64,000 nt of DNA from Candidatus Bathyarchaeia archaeon (GTDB taxonomy: Archaea > Thermoproteota > Bathyarchaeia > Bathyarchaeales > Bathycorpusculaceae), in NCBI GenBank assembly GCA_041447175.1, contig CP166960.1, positions 1,752,519 through 1,816,518 of the forward strand. Direction: 5' to 3'. Each line of letters starts with the position of its first letter. The stretch's first letter is position 1. Shown piece by piece: positions 1 to 8,789 of this stretch. Under the pieces are notes generated by a model. It was not told where the DNA came from. It did not search any database and was given only the letters and a program-made list of their open reading frames with translations. The position numbers and the translations under genes are program-made.

Positions 1-38
1 ACAGCCCCACAAGTAGCAAACAGTTCGTTTTCCAGCAT

Positions 39-566
39 CTACGAAAGAATCTTCAACAGCACCTCAACAACTCGACCCGCCGAAGCCGCAACCACCTCGG
101 TCAAACCCTCCCCAAAATCCGTATTCTTCGGCTCAATAAGCAACAACGCAAGCTTGGTCTGCGCCATCTGGGTAATGTAGTCACAGAACACACGCAGAGG
201 CAACATATGCGTCGTAATAGGCGGCACATTAACCACCTTCGCAGAATCATAAAGACGAACATCCCCAGGCTGCAACCCCAAAAGCGCCGCATCAATCAGC
301 AGTACACGCGAAGGCTTCATCTCCACAATTTCATCCATGAAGCTTTCAGGCACCGTTTCGCACTCAATCAAATGCACTTTCGCCGGAACTTTGTCTTGAA
401 GGTCCTGTACAATTTTAATGCCTACAAAATCATCCATACGAATCGGGTTACCTATGCCCGCAATGACTACGGTTTCTGCCCCAGTAAGCCAGTTTTTCAG
501 TTCTTCTTCAAAGCCAAGGTTTACGTCGCTCAAAAGGTATACACGCCTATAGACAGAAAGAAACAA
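39..566 (-). CDS. NiFe hydrogenase maturation endopeptidase (HycI/HyaD family)
   Basis: Predicted cytoplasmic protease that removes the C-terminal tail of a hydrogenase large subunit after nickel insertion. The motif GIGNPIRMDDFVG near residues 37-49 is the family's N-terminal metal-binding signature, and the 175-residue length is typical. It is the last gene of the hdrCB-mvhGA operon, 22 bases after mvhA, whose product carries a 25-residue tail beyond its final metal-binding motif, so mvhA is the obvious substrate. The upstream-most start is TTG with no clear Shine-Dalgarno sequence; an internal TTG (SDVNLG) is equally possible. Function is well supported, the start is not. Confidence 0.88.
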   Translation of the reverse strand: MFLSVYRRVYLLSDVNLGFEEELKNWLTGAETVVIAGIGNPIRMDDFVGIKIVQDLQDKVPAKVHLIECETVPESFMDEIVEMKPSRVLLIDAALLGLQPGDVRLYDSAKVVNVPPITTHMLPLRVFCDYITQMAQTKLALLLIEPKNTDFGEGLTEVVAASAGRVVEVLLKILS

Positions 567-588
567 AAAGGAAAAGGGTTGGGTGGGT

Positions 589-2040
589 TTAGCGTTGCAG
601 AGTCTGAACGCACTGCTTGTTGTTGTCGTAGACTTTAACTGTCAACGGCATTTGCCCGACTGCAAAGTGGGTTGCGCATCCAAAGCAGGGGTCGTAGGCG
701 CGGAATGCCATTTCGACTTTGTTAAGGACGCCTTGGTCGCAGTTGCCGCCTTTGATTAAGCCTTTGGCTGCGTCGCGTATGCTCATGCAGATGGCGGGGT
801 AGTTGTTGGTTGTTGCGACAATCATGTTGACGTCTTTGACAAGGGCATCTTGGTCTAAGGTGTAGTCGTGAATGAGGGTGCCTCGTGCTGCTTCAACGAT
901 GCCGACGCCTTGTCCGGGTTCGCCTGGCTTGTTGCGTATGTTGGTGCTGGTGATTTCAGGGTCTTTTGAGAGTTCGACTGCGCGTTCAGCAGCGTAAAGT
1001 AGTTCGATAAGTCGTGCCCAGTGGAACGCTAAGGTGCCGTGGACGGGTTTGCCCAAGGTCTTAAACATAGTCTCGTATTCTGCTTGTGCCAGTGGGGTTG
1101 CCATGCCGTCAGCAGCATTTAACCTGCCGAGAGGACCAACACGGTACACGCCGTTGTCGGCGCCATAGCTCATGCCGTTCCAGCCGATTTTCTTGAGGTA
1201 GGGGAACTTGCTGTAAGTCCAAGGCTCCACGTGTTCGGCGACGTGTTCAAGGTAGTCTTTGGCTTCGAATTTGACGAATTCTTTGCCCGCGGGGTCAACA
1301 ACGCGGACTTTGCCGTCGTAGAAATTAGCATGGTTGTTGCCGTCGACGGTGCCCATGTAGTAGGTGTTCATTGTGTAGGCGTCGCTCTTAATCATGTCTA
1401 AGTATGTGCTGTTGCCTAAGACAAGGTCGTGGAAGGTTTTTAGAGAGAACTGTGCGAATTTGACGGTGGATTCAGACATGTCTTGGATATCTTTGCGGTC
1501 TGCTTCGTTTAGGGCTTTGCTGATGCCGCCTGGAAGCCCACTGACGGGGTGAGTTGCTTTTCCGCCAAGGATTGCGGTGATTTTTTGTCCATAAGCGCGG
1601 TGCTTGATGACTTCTTTGGCTACGTCCAGTCCTGCCTTCTCGATAACGCCCAAGATGTTACGTTTTTCTGGTGGGGCGTCGGGTCCAACAATGAAGTCGG
1701 GACCGCCTAAGAAGTAGAAGTGGAGAATGTGGTCATAGATGAAGTAACCCATGTATTGGAGTTCACGGAGTTTTTTGGCGGTGGATGGTGGGTCTACTTT
1801 GAAAGCTTGGTCGAGGGCTTTGGTGGCTGCGTAATGGTGTGCAACGGGGCAGACACCGCAGATTCTTGTGGTAAGTTGCGGCATGAGTTCTGCACGTCGT
1901 CCAATGCAGAATTTTTCAAAGCCTCGAAGTTCGGGAATTTTAAGGTAAGCGTTTTCCACATCGCCTTGGTCGTTAAGGAATATGGAGATGTTCCCGTGAC
2001 CTTCAAGCCTTGTAATTGGGTCGATTAATACTTCTTTCAT
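589..2040 (-). CDS. mvhA: NiFe hydrogenase large subunit, F420-non-reducing (MvhA-like)
   Basis: Catalytic large subunit holding the NiFe centre. The N-terminal ligand motif RICGVC (about residues 61-66) and C-terminal motif DPCFGCATH are intact. The C-terminal motif is followed by a 25-residue tail, the expected substrate of the maturation protease encoded just downstream. Its ATG lies inside the stop of the small-subunit gene (ATGA, 4-base overlap), implying translational coupling. Linkage to hdrB and hdrC assigns it to the Mvh/Vhu group (3c-like) that feeds electrons from H2 to heterodisulfide reductase. No mvhD is present in the operon. Confidence 0.93.
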   Translation of the reverse strand: MKEVLIDPITRLEGHGNISIFLNDQGDVENAYLKIPELRGFEKFCIGRRAELMPQLTTRICGVCPVAHHYAATKALDQAFKVDPPSTAKKLRELQYMGYFIYDHILHFYFLGGPDFIVGPDAPPEKRNILGVIEKAGLDVAKEVIKHRAYGQKITAILGGKATHPVSGLPGGISKALNEADRKDIQDMSESTVKFAQFSLKTFHDLVLGNSTYLDMIKSDAYTMNTYYMGTVDGNNHANFYDGKVRVVDPAGKEFVKFEAKDYLEHVAEHVEPWTYSKFPYLKKIGWNGMSYGADNGVYRVGPLGRLNAADGMATPLAQAEYETMFKTLGKPVHGTLAFHWARLIELLYAAERAVELSKDPEITSTNIRNKPGEPGQGVGIVEAARGTLIHDYTLDQDALVKDVNMIVATTNNYPAICMSIRDAAKGLIKGGNCDQGVLNKVEMAFRAYDPCFGCATHFAVGQMPLTVKVYDNNKQCVQTLQR

Positions 2041-3017
2041 TTCTTCATCACCTTACGTTTAAGAATTGAAGCAGGCAAACTGTACATGTAGAATGTGCCT
2101 ACTGGATCCTTAATTTGAGCCATCAGCTTTTCAACATCTTCGTCCGTGTACTGTCCAGGCTCCTTTTCCAAGCCCAGAATTGAAGCCAACGCAGTTATCA
2201 TACCCGCACCAACCTCAGGCTGGTTAGGAGCAGCTCCGCCGCACCCTGTGCAGGGCATGTCAACTTTGAGGCATTGAGCACCGCAGCCACTGCGAGTAGC
2301 CATACCCATGCAGATGATACCTTGCTCCATTAAGCAGCGGTCGGGGTCAGGAGTTACCTCATAAACACGGTGAATTTCGCTGATTTTCTTGTTTGTCCTT
2401 GTTCGGGGGCATTCGTCACAGACGGCGGGCATCGGAGCGAGAACGGAGCCTTTAGGCGGCAGTTTCCCTGCGGCGATGGCGTCAATTGCGTTGACGATTA
2501 ATTTCACTGGTGGAGGACAGCCAGGCAGAATGTAGTCAATGTCGACAACTTGTCCTAGAGTTTTGACGGTGTCGTAGAATTCGGGTATCTTTAGGGTGCC
2601 TTCTTTCACGGTGGTTGAGGTTTGGGGTACTGTTGCGTTGGGGTTAACGTTGGATTTGTCTTTGATGTAGACTTGCTCGAAAACTTCGGCTTTATCGTTG
2701 AGGTTAGCCAAGCCAGGTACGCAGCCTTCATGGGCGCAGGAGCCAAAGGCAACCAGCGTCTTTGATTTTGCGCGTAGCATTTTTGCCATGTGTTCCTGCT
2801 CGGAGTTCCGGATGGACCCGTTGAAGAACGTGATGTCGATGTATTTGTCGTCCATCGCTTCAACGTCCTTGTACTTGATGTCCAAGGCTACTGGCCAGAA
2901 CACAATGTCGGCGATATTGACTACATCAAGGATTTTCTCGTTGATATCTAATACGGCTATTTCACAGCCGCCGCAACTTGCAGCCCAATAGAAGGCTATT
3001 TTCAGCTTATCACTCAT
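2037..3017 (-). CDS. mvhG: NiFe hydrogenase small subunit (MvhG-like)
   Basis: Iron-sulfur small subunit that passes electrons from the NiFe centre. The proximal-cluster motif SCGGCE is at the N terminus, with later conserved GSCAHEGCVPG, LPGCPPP and a Cys-rich C-terminal part (CDECPRT, GCGAQC, CTGCGG). The start is placed at the second ATG because GGGAG lies 9 bases upstream; an ATG 18 bases earlier is less likely. It follows hdrB by one base and overlaps mvhA by 4 bases. At about 326 residues it is within the family range. Confidence 0.92.
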   Translation of the reverse strand: MSDKLKIAFYWAASCGGCEIAVLDINEKILDVVNIADIVFWPVALDIKYKDVEAMDDKYIDITFFNGSIRNSEQEHMAKMLRAKSKTLVAFGSCAHEGCVPGLANLNDKAEVFEQVYIKDKSNVNPNATVPQTSTTVKEGTLKIPEFYDTVKTLGQVVDIDYILPGCPPPVKLIVNAIDAIAAGKLPPKGSVLAPMPAVCDECPRTRTNKKISEIHRVYEVTPDPDRCLMEQGIICMGMATRSGCGAQCLKVDMPCTGCGGAAPNQPEVGAGMITALASILGLEKEPGQYTDEDVEKLMAQIKDPVGTFYMYSLPASILKRKVMKK

Positions 3018-3018
3018 T

Positions 3019-3909
3019 TTATTTTGCTCCCTCATTGAATTGTTCTAATAGTTTTTTAGTACTAACTCTGAGTTCGTTGAAGGCAAGTTCTTCAGGCGTC
3101 ATGCCTAAGGCTAACCCAAGCAACTGTGGATAGTGCAGAATGGGAATGCCATAGGCTTCTTGGAACATTTTTTCTATACGCAGCTCGTTGGTGTCGTACA
3201 TGATGTGACAGAATGGGCAGATAGTGATTAGAGCTTGCGCGTCCACCTGCTTTACGTGGCTGAGTTTGTCCCGGGCTAACTGCAGGGCAACTTTGTCGCT
3301 AACACCCACGCTTGGAGCACCGCAACATTCAGTCTCATCCATGTAGTCTAAGCAGGTTGCGCCTGTTGCTTCAACAAGGGTCTTAAGAGTCTGAGGGTCT
3401 TCAGGGTCGTCGAAACCTATGTACTCTTTGGGACGCAGAATATGACAGCCATTATGCTCAGCAACTTTAAGCATAGTAAGCGGCTTAACAACTGCTTTCT
3501 TAATGTTGTCCACGCCAACGTCGTCTTTTAAGACCTGCAACAGATGCTTCGCCTCAATAGTCCCCTTAACTTCTAAACCAGACTCTTTCAGGTGACCGTT
3601 AATTTGTTCTTTTAATGCCTTATCTTCCTTTAAAATCTTGTTAACCTTTTTCAAAGTTCCCGCGCAGCCCGGACACAAGGTGAGAATGTTTAAGCCTTGC
3701 TGCTCAGCTAACGCAATGTTTCTTGCAGCAAGAATCAGCATAGTTTCGTGGCTAACTGGGTCTAAGGGCAAACCGCAGCAGTTGAATTCAGGCATTTCCA
3801 CAAGTTCCACGCCTAATTTGGATAGGACTTTGCGTGCAGAAAGCTCGTAGGCTGAAACGCGGTAAGGAATCGCACAGCCCAAGAAAATGAGGTATTTACT
3901 GTTTGGCAT
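3019..3909 (-). CDS. hdrB: CoB-CoM heterodisulfide reductase-like subunit B
   Basis: Two CCG domains, each carrying the pattern C...CCG...CxxC (NCCGLP with CPGC; ECCGAP with CPFC). In HdrB these bind the noncubane [4Fe-4S] clusters that reduce a disulfide. The start is set at the ATG preceded by AAAGGTGA; an in-frame ATG 24 bases upstream lacks such a site. It overlaps the end of hdrC by 14 bases. There is no hdrA in the window, so the flavin-based bifurcating subunit must be encoded elsewhere or be replaced. The natural substrate in a non-methanogen is unknown. Confidence 0.9.
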   Translation of the reverse strand: MPNSKYLIFLGCAIPYRVSAYELSARKVLSKLGVELVEMPEFNCCGLPLDPVSHETMLILAARNIALAEQQGLNILTLCPGCAGTLKKVNKILKEDKALKEQINGHLKESGLEVKGTIEAKHLLQVLKDDVGVDNIKKAVVKPLTMLKVAEHNGCHILRPKEYIGFDDPEDPQTLKTLVEATGATCLDYMDETECCGAPSVGVSDKVALQLARDKLSHVKQVDAQALITICPFCHIMYDTNELRIEKMFQEAYGIPILHYPQLLGLALGMTPEELAFNELRVSTKKLLEQFNEGAK

Positions 3910-4456
3910 CTGATTCACCTTTATTTTCCACATGTTTCATAAAGCTGACGCCTTTGAGGCTCTTTTTGATGCTTTCAGGGTCACCTTTAGGCAGGGGGGG
4001 CAAACCCAGAGGTTCACGTTTTCTGAGGCGTAAATCGGGTATCTTGTAAGCGTAACCTGACTCCAAAACACTTGCACATTGATCTTTGAAAACTTGCGGC
4101 ACAATTCCTTCTTCAGCAGCTAGGTTGCGAAGGACACGGATGACACTAGCAACTTCTACGCCTTGGGGGCAACGGTCAGTGCAGGTAAAACAGGCAGCAC
4201 AGAGCCAGAGGGTGTCGCTTTTCAGAACGCGGTCTTTTAACCCGAGCCGAGCCATGTGTAGAAGAGTACGCGGCCGGTAGGAGTCGCTGTATCTTGCGAC
4301 GGGGCAGTCGCTGGTGCAGGTGCCGCATTGGAAGCACTTCAGCAGTTTTTCGCCACCGTGCATCTTCATGATTTTATATTTGAATTTCGGGTCGAGTTCC
4401 GACGCTTTTATCGGATCCTTGGTTGTGTCTTTGATTGTTGATGCGTTTTCTGCCAT
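3896..4456 (-). CDS. hdrC: CoB-CoM heterodisulfide reductase-like subunit C (ferredoxin-type)
   Basis: First gene of the minus-strand hydrogenase/Hdr operon. It has two [4Fe-4S] binding motifs, CFQCGTCTSDCPVA (about residues 41-54) and CAACFTCTDRCPQG (about 91-104), separated by the helical spacer typical of HdrC. It should pass electrons from the (missing) HdrA to HdrB. The ATG follows GGGGA at 7 bases. The 186-residue length matches the family. The promoter must lie in the 358-base divergent region shared with the plus-strand hydrogenase operon. Confidence 0.9.
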   Translation of the reverse strand: MAENASTIKDTTKDPIKASELDPKFKYKIMKMHGGEKLLKCFQCGTCTSDCPVARYSDSYRPRTLLHMARLGLKDRVLKSDTLWLCAACFTCTDRCPQGVEVASVIRVLRNLAAEEGIVPQVFKDQCASVLESGYAYKIPDLRLRKREPLGLPPLPKGDPESIKKSLKGVSFMKHVENKGESDAKQ

Positions 4457-4814
4457 TAGACAGTCCCCTTATTATGGTATGGTAACCCAAAGTGGTTGTT
4501 AATCCCATGGTCTTCGATGGTTAAGGTTAATAAAGTGGGTGATTGGATACGGCTTGGGATTGCATGTGCCTCAAGTTTTTCAACCAAGGGCAACATTCTG
4601 ATGCACCATACGCGCATAGAGATTCAAAAAGCCTATTCCCAGTACATAAAGTTTCGGTCACATTTGCTTTTTTCTTTCCATGTTAAATTCAAGATTGAAA
4701 GTGCTCAACACCACACATTTAACGCTAAATCCGTTTTATAGGAAAGCATTAAATGTAAACATCACCATAGTAGATTTAATTTATTTGTGTCTTCAAAGCT
4801 GAGTTGAAGAATAA
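4457..4814. promoter_or_regulatory. Divergent promoter region between two hydrogenase operons
   Basis: A 358-base non-coding gap separates hdrC (minus) from the hydBG fusion gene (plus). A TATA-like stretch TTTAATTTAT at 4775-4784 lies about 30 bases before the plus-strand ATG, giving a short leader. Another AT-rich stretch sits near 4731-4740. A short inverted repeat (ATTTA/TAAAT) occurs at about 4717-4730. An 81-codon frame here has no family match and is not annotated. The two operons may be co-regulated from here; that is inference. Confidence 0.5.
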
Positions 4815-6731
4815 ATGAAAATACTCTTGAAAGAAGACTTCAACGATTTTGTTAACGCCCTAATAGAAGACGAGGCATGGAACGTCATAGGCGTCAAAGC
4901 CAAGGGCACAAAATTCACCTTTGACAACTTGGAATCCGCTAAGGAACTGCGGTTAGACTACGATGTGACTCTTCTTCCTCCAAAAAAATACTTTTTCCCT
5001 CAAAGAGAAACCCTCTTCACCTACAACCTATCGGGAGGCTTTTCAGCCAAAAACCCAGCCGAACCCAAACCTATGATCCTCATCGGCGTTCACCCCTACG
5101 ACATCATTGCATTGTTTCACATGGACGAAATCTTTCGCGAAACCAAATCTGACCCCTACTACTTTGAAAAAAGAAAAGCCGCCGTAATAATCGGAGTAAA
5201 CATCCAAAAAATGTCAAAATGGAATTTCTCAGCCTACATGGGCTGCGCAACCGTGGATTACGGCTACGACCTCATGCTAACTGACCTTGGAAACAGGTAC
5301 GCCATCAGCGTCGGCTCCCAAAAAGGCGGGGAACTCTTAGAAAAGTACGCCAAAAACATCACCCAAGCCTACGCCCGGGACATCCAGTTGGTCGGCCAGA
5401 AAAAACGCGAAATAATGTACATGTCCCAACAAAAGCTTGAGTGCCCCGTTGAATTGATTCCTGAACTGCTGCACCAGACCTATGAGGAAAGCGGTTTTTG
5501 GGAGAAACACTCCGAAAAATGTTTAGCCTGCGGTTCCTGCGTGCTGGTCTGCCCAACCTGCTACTGCTTTGACGTGAAAGATAACCCAGACCTTTCCCTT
5601 GACCAAGGCGAAAGAATCCGCACTTGGGATGGCTGTCTGCTGGAGGATTTTGCCAAGGTTGCTTCGGGAGAAAACTTCCGCGCCACCCGCCCCACCAGAT
5701 ACCGACACAGATACTTCAAGAAAGGTAAGTACTTATTTGACCGCTTCGGCTTCATTTCGTGTGTCGGCTGCGGAAGATGCTCCTCCAACTGCCTACCAGA
5801 CATCGCCAACCCCGTGAACCTCTTCAACGACATGTATAAAGAACACATGGACAAAGGCAACCAAGTCACCGCCGTAGCAACACCCGAAGTAAACATCGAA
5901 ACCGAGGGAAACATCGACTACGTACCCAAGCTGGCAACAATCACCAAAAAAACGCAGATGACCGACAACGAGATGTTTTTTGAAATAAAACTTGACGATG
6001 GCTCCGAACTGGGACATAAACCGGGGCAGTTTGTGGAGTTGTCGGTTTTCGGCGTCGGAGAAGCCCCCATCTCGCTTTCGTCTCCGCCCACCAAAAAGGG
6101 TGCGTTTGAAATCTGCGTCCGCAAACTCGGCAACGTAACCACCAAACTGCACACGCTCCAAGTGGGTGACCGCGTCGGCATCCGCGGTCCCTTCGGCAAC
6201 GGGTTTGACGTGAACTTCTTGAAGGGCAAGAACCTGCTTTTCGTGGCGGGCGGGTTAGGTATTGCGCCTTTGCGTTCGCTGTTTAACTATGTTTTGGATA
6301 ACCGTAAGGAGTTTGGGCATGTCAGCCTGCTGTATGGCTGCAAGGAACCACGGGAGCTGCTTTTTAGGGACGAGATGATGGCGCTGCAGAGCCGCCCTGA
6401 CGTTGAGTTCAAGTCCGCTGTCAACTGGTGCCCTGACGGGGAACTTTGGATGGGCAGCATCGGCGTCATAACAACGTTGATTCCGCAGGTCTCCTTTGAC
6501 CCTGAGAACATCTACGCCATAATCTGCGGTCCCCCCGTCATGTACAAATACGTCATTGGAGACTTGAAAGCCAGAAACGTGCCAGACGACCACATAATCG
6601 TATCGCTGGAACGCCGAATGAAATGTGGCGTAGGCAAATGCGGTCACTGCCAAATCAACCAAATCTACGTCTGCAAAGACGGACCCGTGTTTAATTACTC
6701 AAAAATTAAAGGCATACCGGAGGCGCTGTAA
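4815..6731 (+). CDS. Fused hydrogenase beta-gamma subunit (HydB-HydG type: 4Fe-4S dicluster plus FAD/NAD(P) reductase)
   Basis: A 638-residue fusion of two proteins that are usually separate in group 3b (sulfhydrogenase type) hydrogenases. Residues 1 to about 360 resemble HydB, with ferredoxin motifs CLACGSCVLVCPTC (about 236-249) and CVGCGRCSSNCLP. Residues about 370-638 resemble HydG: FAD-binding PGQFVELS, nucleotide-binding FVAGGLGIAPLRSL, and a C-terminal [2Fe-2S] motif CGVGKCGHC. The product should move electrons between the NiFe module and NAD(P)H. Its stop overlaps the next start by one base (TAATG), so HydD and HydA are coupled to it. Confidence 0.87.
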   Translation: MKILLKEDFNDFVNALIEDEAWNVIGVKAKGTKFTFDNLESAKELRLDYDVTLLPPKKYFFPQRETLFTYNLSGGFSAKNPAEPKPMILIGVHPYDIIALFHMDEIFRETKSDPYYFEKRKAAVIIGVNIQKMSKWNFSAYMGCATVDYGYDLMLTDLGNRYAISVGSQKGGELLEKYAKNITQAYARDIQLVGQKKREIMYMSQQKLECPVELIPELLHQTYEESGFWEKHSEKCLACGSCVLVCPTCYCFDVKDNPDLSLDQGERIRTWDGCLLEDFAKVASGENFRATRPTRYRHRYFKKGKYLFDRFGFISCVGCGRCSSNCLPDIANPVNLFNDMYKEHMDKGNQVTAVATPEVNIETEGNIDYVPKLATITKKTQMTDNEMFFEIKLDDGSELGHKPGQFVELSVFGVGEAPISLSSPPTKKGAFEICVRKLGNVTTKLHTLQVGDRVGIRGPFGNGFDVNFLKGKNLLFVAGGLGIAPLRSLFNYVLDNRKEFGHVSLLYGCKEPRELLFRDEMMALQSRPDVEFKSAVNWCPDGELWMGSIGVITTLIPQVSFDPENIYAIICGPPVMYKYVIGDLKARNVPDDHIIVSLERRMKCGVGKCGHCQINQIYVCKDGPVFNYSKIKGIPEAL

Positions 6732-7468
6732 TGAAACCCAAAGTTGCGTTTTTTGATTTTGCGGGCTGCGAAGGTGACCAACTGCAAGTTGCTAACTTGG
6801 AGGAGGAGCTTCTGTCGCTTTTGGAGCAGGTGGAAGTGGTGACTTTCCGCGAGGTTATGAAGGAGAGAAGCAGCGACTATGACATCGCGTTCGTGGAGGG
6901 CTCATGTACGAGGCTTCAGGATGAGGACAGGCTTAAAGAAATCCGCAAAAACGCCAAAACCTTGGTCGCCATCGGCTCCTGCGCCACCATCGGCGGCATA
7001 AATTCTCTGCGAAACTACAAGGACCTTGACCAAGTTCGAAAAACCGTTTACGGCGAAGACGCAAAACTGTTTGACAGCTACGCCGCGCGCCCCATAGACG
7101 CGGTGGTGAAAGTGGACGCCTACGTTCATGGATGCCCAATTAACCGCGAGGAATTTTTGCAAGTGGTGAAGTCGTTGCTGCTGGGCAAAAAACCTGACAT
7201 ACCCACCTACCCTGTATGTGTAGAATGCAAGAAGAACGAGAACGTTTGCGCGTTTGAACGCGGCGAATTCTGCGTGGGACCTGTCACCCGTGCAGGCTGC
7301 AACAGCTGCTGCATCAACGAAGGCACGATATGTTGGGGCTGCCGCGGCTTAGTGGATAACCCTAACGAGAACAGCCAAAAAGAAGTCCTCATCAAGTACG
7401 GATTGACAGTTGACGACGCGATAGGGAAGTTTAAGTTGTATTTTGGTTGGCAGGAGGCAAAAAGATGA
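6731..7468 (+). CDS. NiFe hydrogenase small (delta) subunit, HydD-like
   Basis: Small subunit of the second hydrogenase. It has GSCATIGG, HGCP and a Cys-rich C terminus (CVECKKNENVC, CVGP, CNSC, CWGC) for the three expected clusters. The N-terminal proximal-cluster motif reads AGCEGDQLQ, so the second cysteine expected in the usual CxGC pattern is an aspartate (about residue 15). The ATG has GGAGG 7 bases upstream and shares its A with the preceding TAA. It should connect the fused beta-gamma subunit to HydA. Confidence 0.88.
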   Translation: MKPKVAFFDFAGCEGDQLQVANLEEELLSLLEQVEVVTFREVMKERSSDYDIAFVEGSCTRLQDEDRLKEIRKNAKTLVAIGSCATIGGINSLRNYKDLDQVRKTVYGEDAKLFDSYAARPIDAVVKVDAYVHGCPINREEFLQVVKSLLLGKKPDIPTYPVCVECKKNENVCAFERGEFCVGPVTRAGCNSCCINEGTICWGCRGLVDNPNENSQKEVLIKYGLTVDDAIGKFKLYFGWQEAKR

Positions 7469-8775
7469 GCAAACCAGACTTAGACATCGAGGTTCATCAC
7501 TTGACAAGGGTGGAGGGCCACGGCAACATCTATGTGAACATAAAAAATGGAGTCATAGAAAGATGTGAATGGCAAATTCCTGAAGCGCCCCGATTCTTTG
7601 AAGCCATGGTTGTGGGGCGAAACTGGAATGAACTGCACCACATCACCTCACGCATCTGCGGCATCTGCAGCATCGGACACACATTGGCGTCGTTAAAAGC
7701 CACCGAACAAGCCATGGACATAAGCATAAACGAACAGGACTTGAAGCTGAGAAAACTGGCGCTTCATGGAGAAAACATGCAAAGCCACCTGCTGCACGTT
7801 GGGTTTCTGGCGTTGCCAGACCTGATGGGTGTGGGCTCAGTCATCCCGTTAGCCTCATCCCATCCTGAAGAGCTTAAAACGGTCCTACGGCTTCACCGAA
7901 CTGCCAACGAGATGTCTAACCTCATCTGCGGAAGAACCACCCATCCACAAAGGCTAATCCCAGGCGGTTTCTCAAAAATTCCGTCCCAAAGGCAGTTGGA
8001 GGGGCTTAAAAAGAAACTTCAAGACAGCATTTCGGACTTGCAAGCGGTCGCCAAACTCATACAAAGCGTAGCTTCAAAGTTCCCAGCGTTTGAGAGGGAA
8101 ACCGAGTTTATTGGGTTAACCAACCCCGATGAGTACGCATTGTATGATGGGCTGGTGGCGTCGTCAGATACGGGCACCGCACCCGTTAACGAGTACATGA
8201 CATTCACCAACGAATACATCGTGCCCACATCCACCGCGAAATGGGCAAAACACAACCGCGAATCCTACATGGTCGGCGCCCTTGCCAGACTAAACCTCAA
8301 CTACAACAAGCTGTCTCCAATTGCCAAGCAGGTGGCAGAAATGTTTGAGCTAAAACCCGTATGCCACAACCCATTCATGAACAACATAGCTCAGCTTGTG
8401 GAGGTTGTTCACAGCGTCGAAGACTCACTGCGCCTAATTGACGAACTGGAAGCGGCTGGTTTGCAGCCTCAACCTGACTACTTCAAGCCCGAAGTCAAAG
8501 TTAAAGCTGGACGCGGCGTAGGCGCGGTGGAGGTTCCAAGAGGGCTCTTGTTCCACGACTACACCTACAACGCGAAGGGTGTGTGCACCAAAGCCAACTG
8601 TGTAATTCCCACCAACCAAAACCACGCCAACATCGACAAAGACCTCAAAGCCCTCCTGCCCACATTGCTGGATAAGCCCGAAAAAGAAATTGAGCTGAGC
8701 TTAGAAATGCTGGTTAGAGCTTATGACCCCTGCATCTCGTGCTCCACGCACGGCGTCAGGGTGCAGTTTGTCTAA
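7465..8775 (+). CDS. NiFe hydrogenase large (alpha) subunit, HydA-like, group 3b-type
   Basis: Catalytic subunit with RICGICSIGH near residue 57 and DPCISCSTH at the C terminus, followed by only a 7-residue tail that a maturation protease would remove. The start ATG overlaps the HydD stop (ATGA) and has GGAGG 7 bases upstream; an earlier in-frame TTG is less likely. This operon has no maturation protease of its own, so the protease at 39-566 or one elsewhere must serve it. Convergent with the acyl-CoA synthetase gene downstream. Confidence 0.92.
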   Translation: MSKPDLDIEVHHLTRVEGHGNIYVNIKNGVIERCEWQIPEAPRFFEAMVVGRNWNELHHITSRICGICSIGHTLASLKATEQAMDISINEQDLKLRKLALHGENMQSHLLHVGFLALPDLMGVGSVIPLASSHPEELKTVLRLHRTANEMSNLICGRTTHPQRLIPGGFSKIPSQRQLEGLKKKLQDSISDLQAVAKLIQSVASKFPAFERETEFIGLTNPDEYALYDGLVASSDTGTAPVNEYMTFTNEYIVPTSTAKWAKHNRESYMVGALARLNLNYNKLSPIAKQVAEMFELKPVCHNPFMNNIAQLVEVVHSVEDSLRLIDELEAAGLQPQPDYFKPEVKVKAGRGVGAVEVPRGLLFHDYTYNAKGVCTKANCVIPTNQNHANIDKDLKALLPTLLDKPEKEIELSLEMLVRAYDPCISCSTHGVRVQFV

Positions 8776-8789
8776 GGAAAACTGAGAGG

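Noticed and set aside
4496-4741. 81-codon plus-strand frame in the divergent hydrogenase promoter region
   Set aside because: No ribosome binding site, no recognisable domain, and it overlaps likely promoter sequence.
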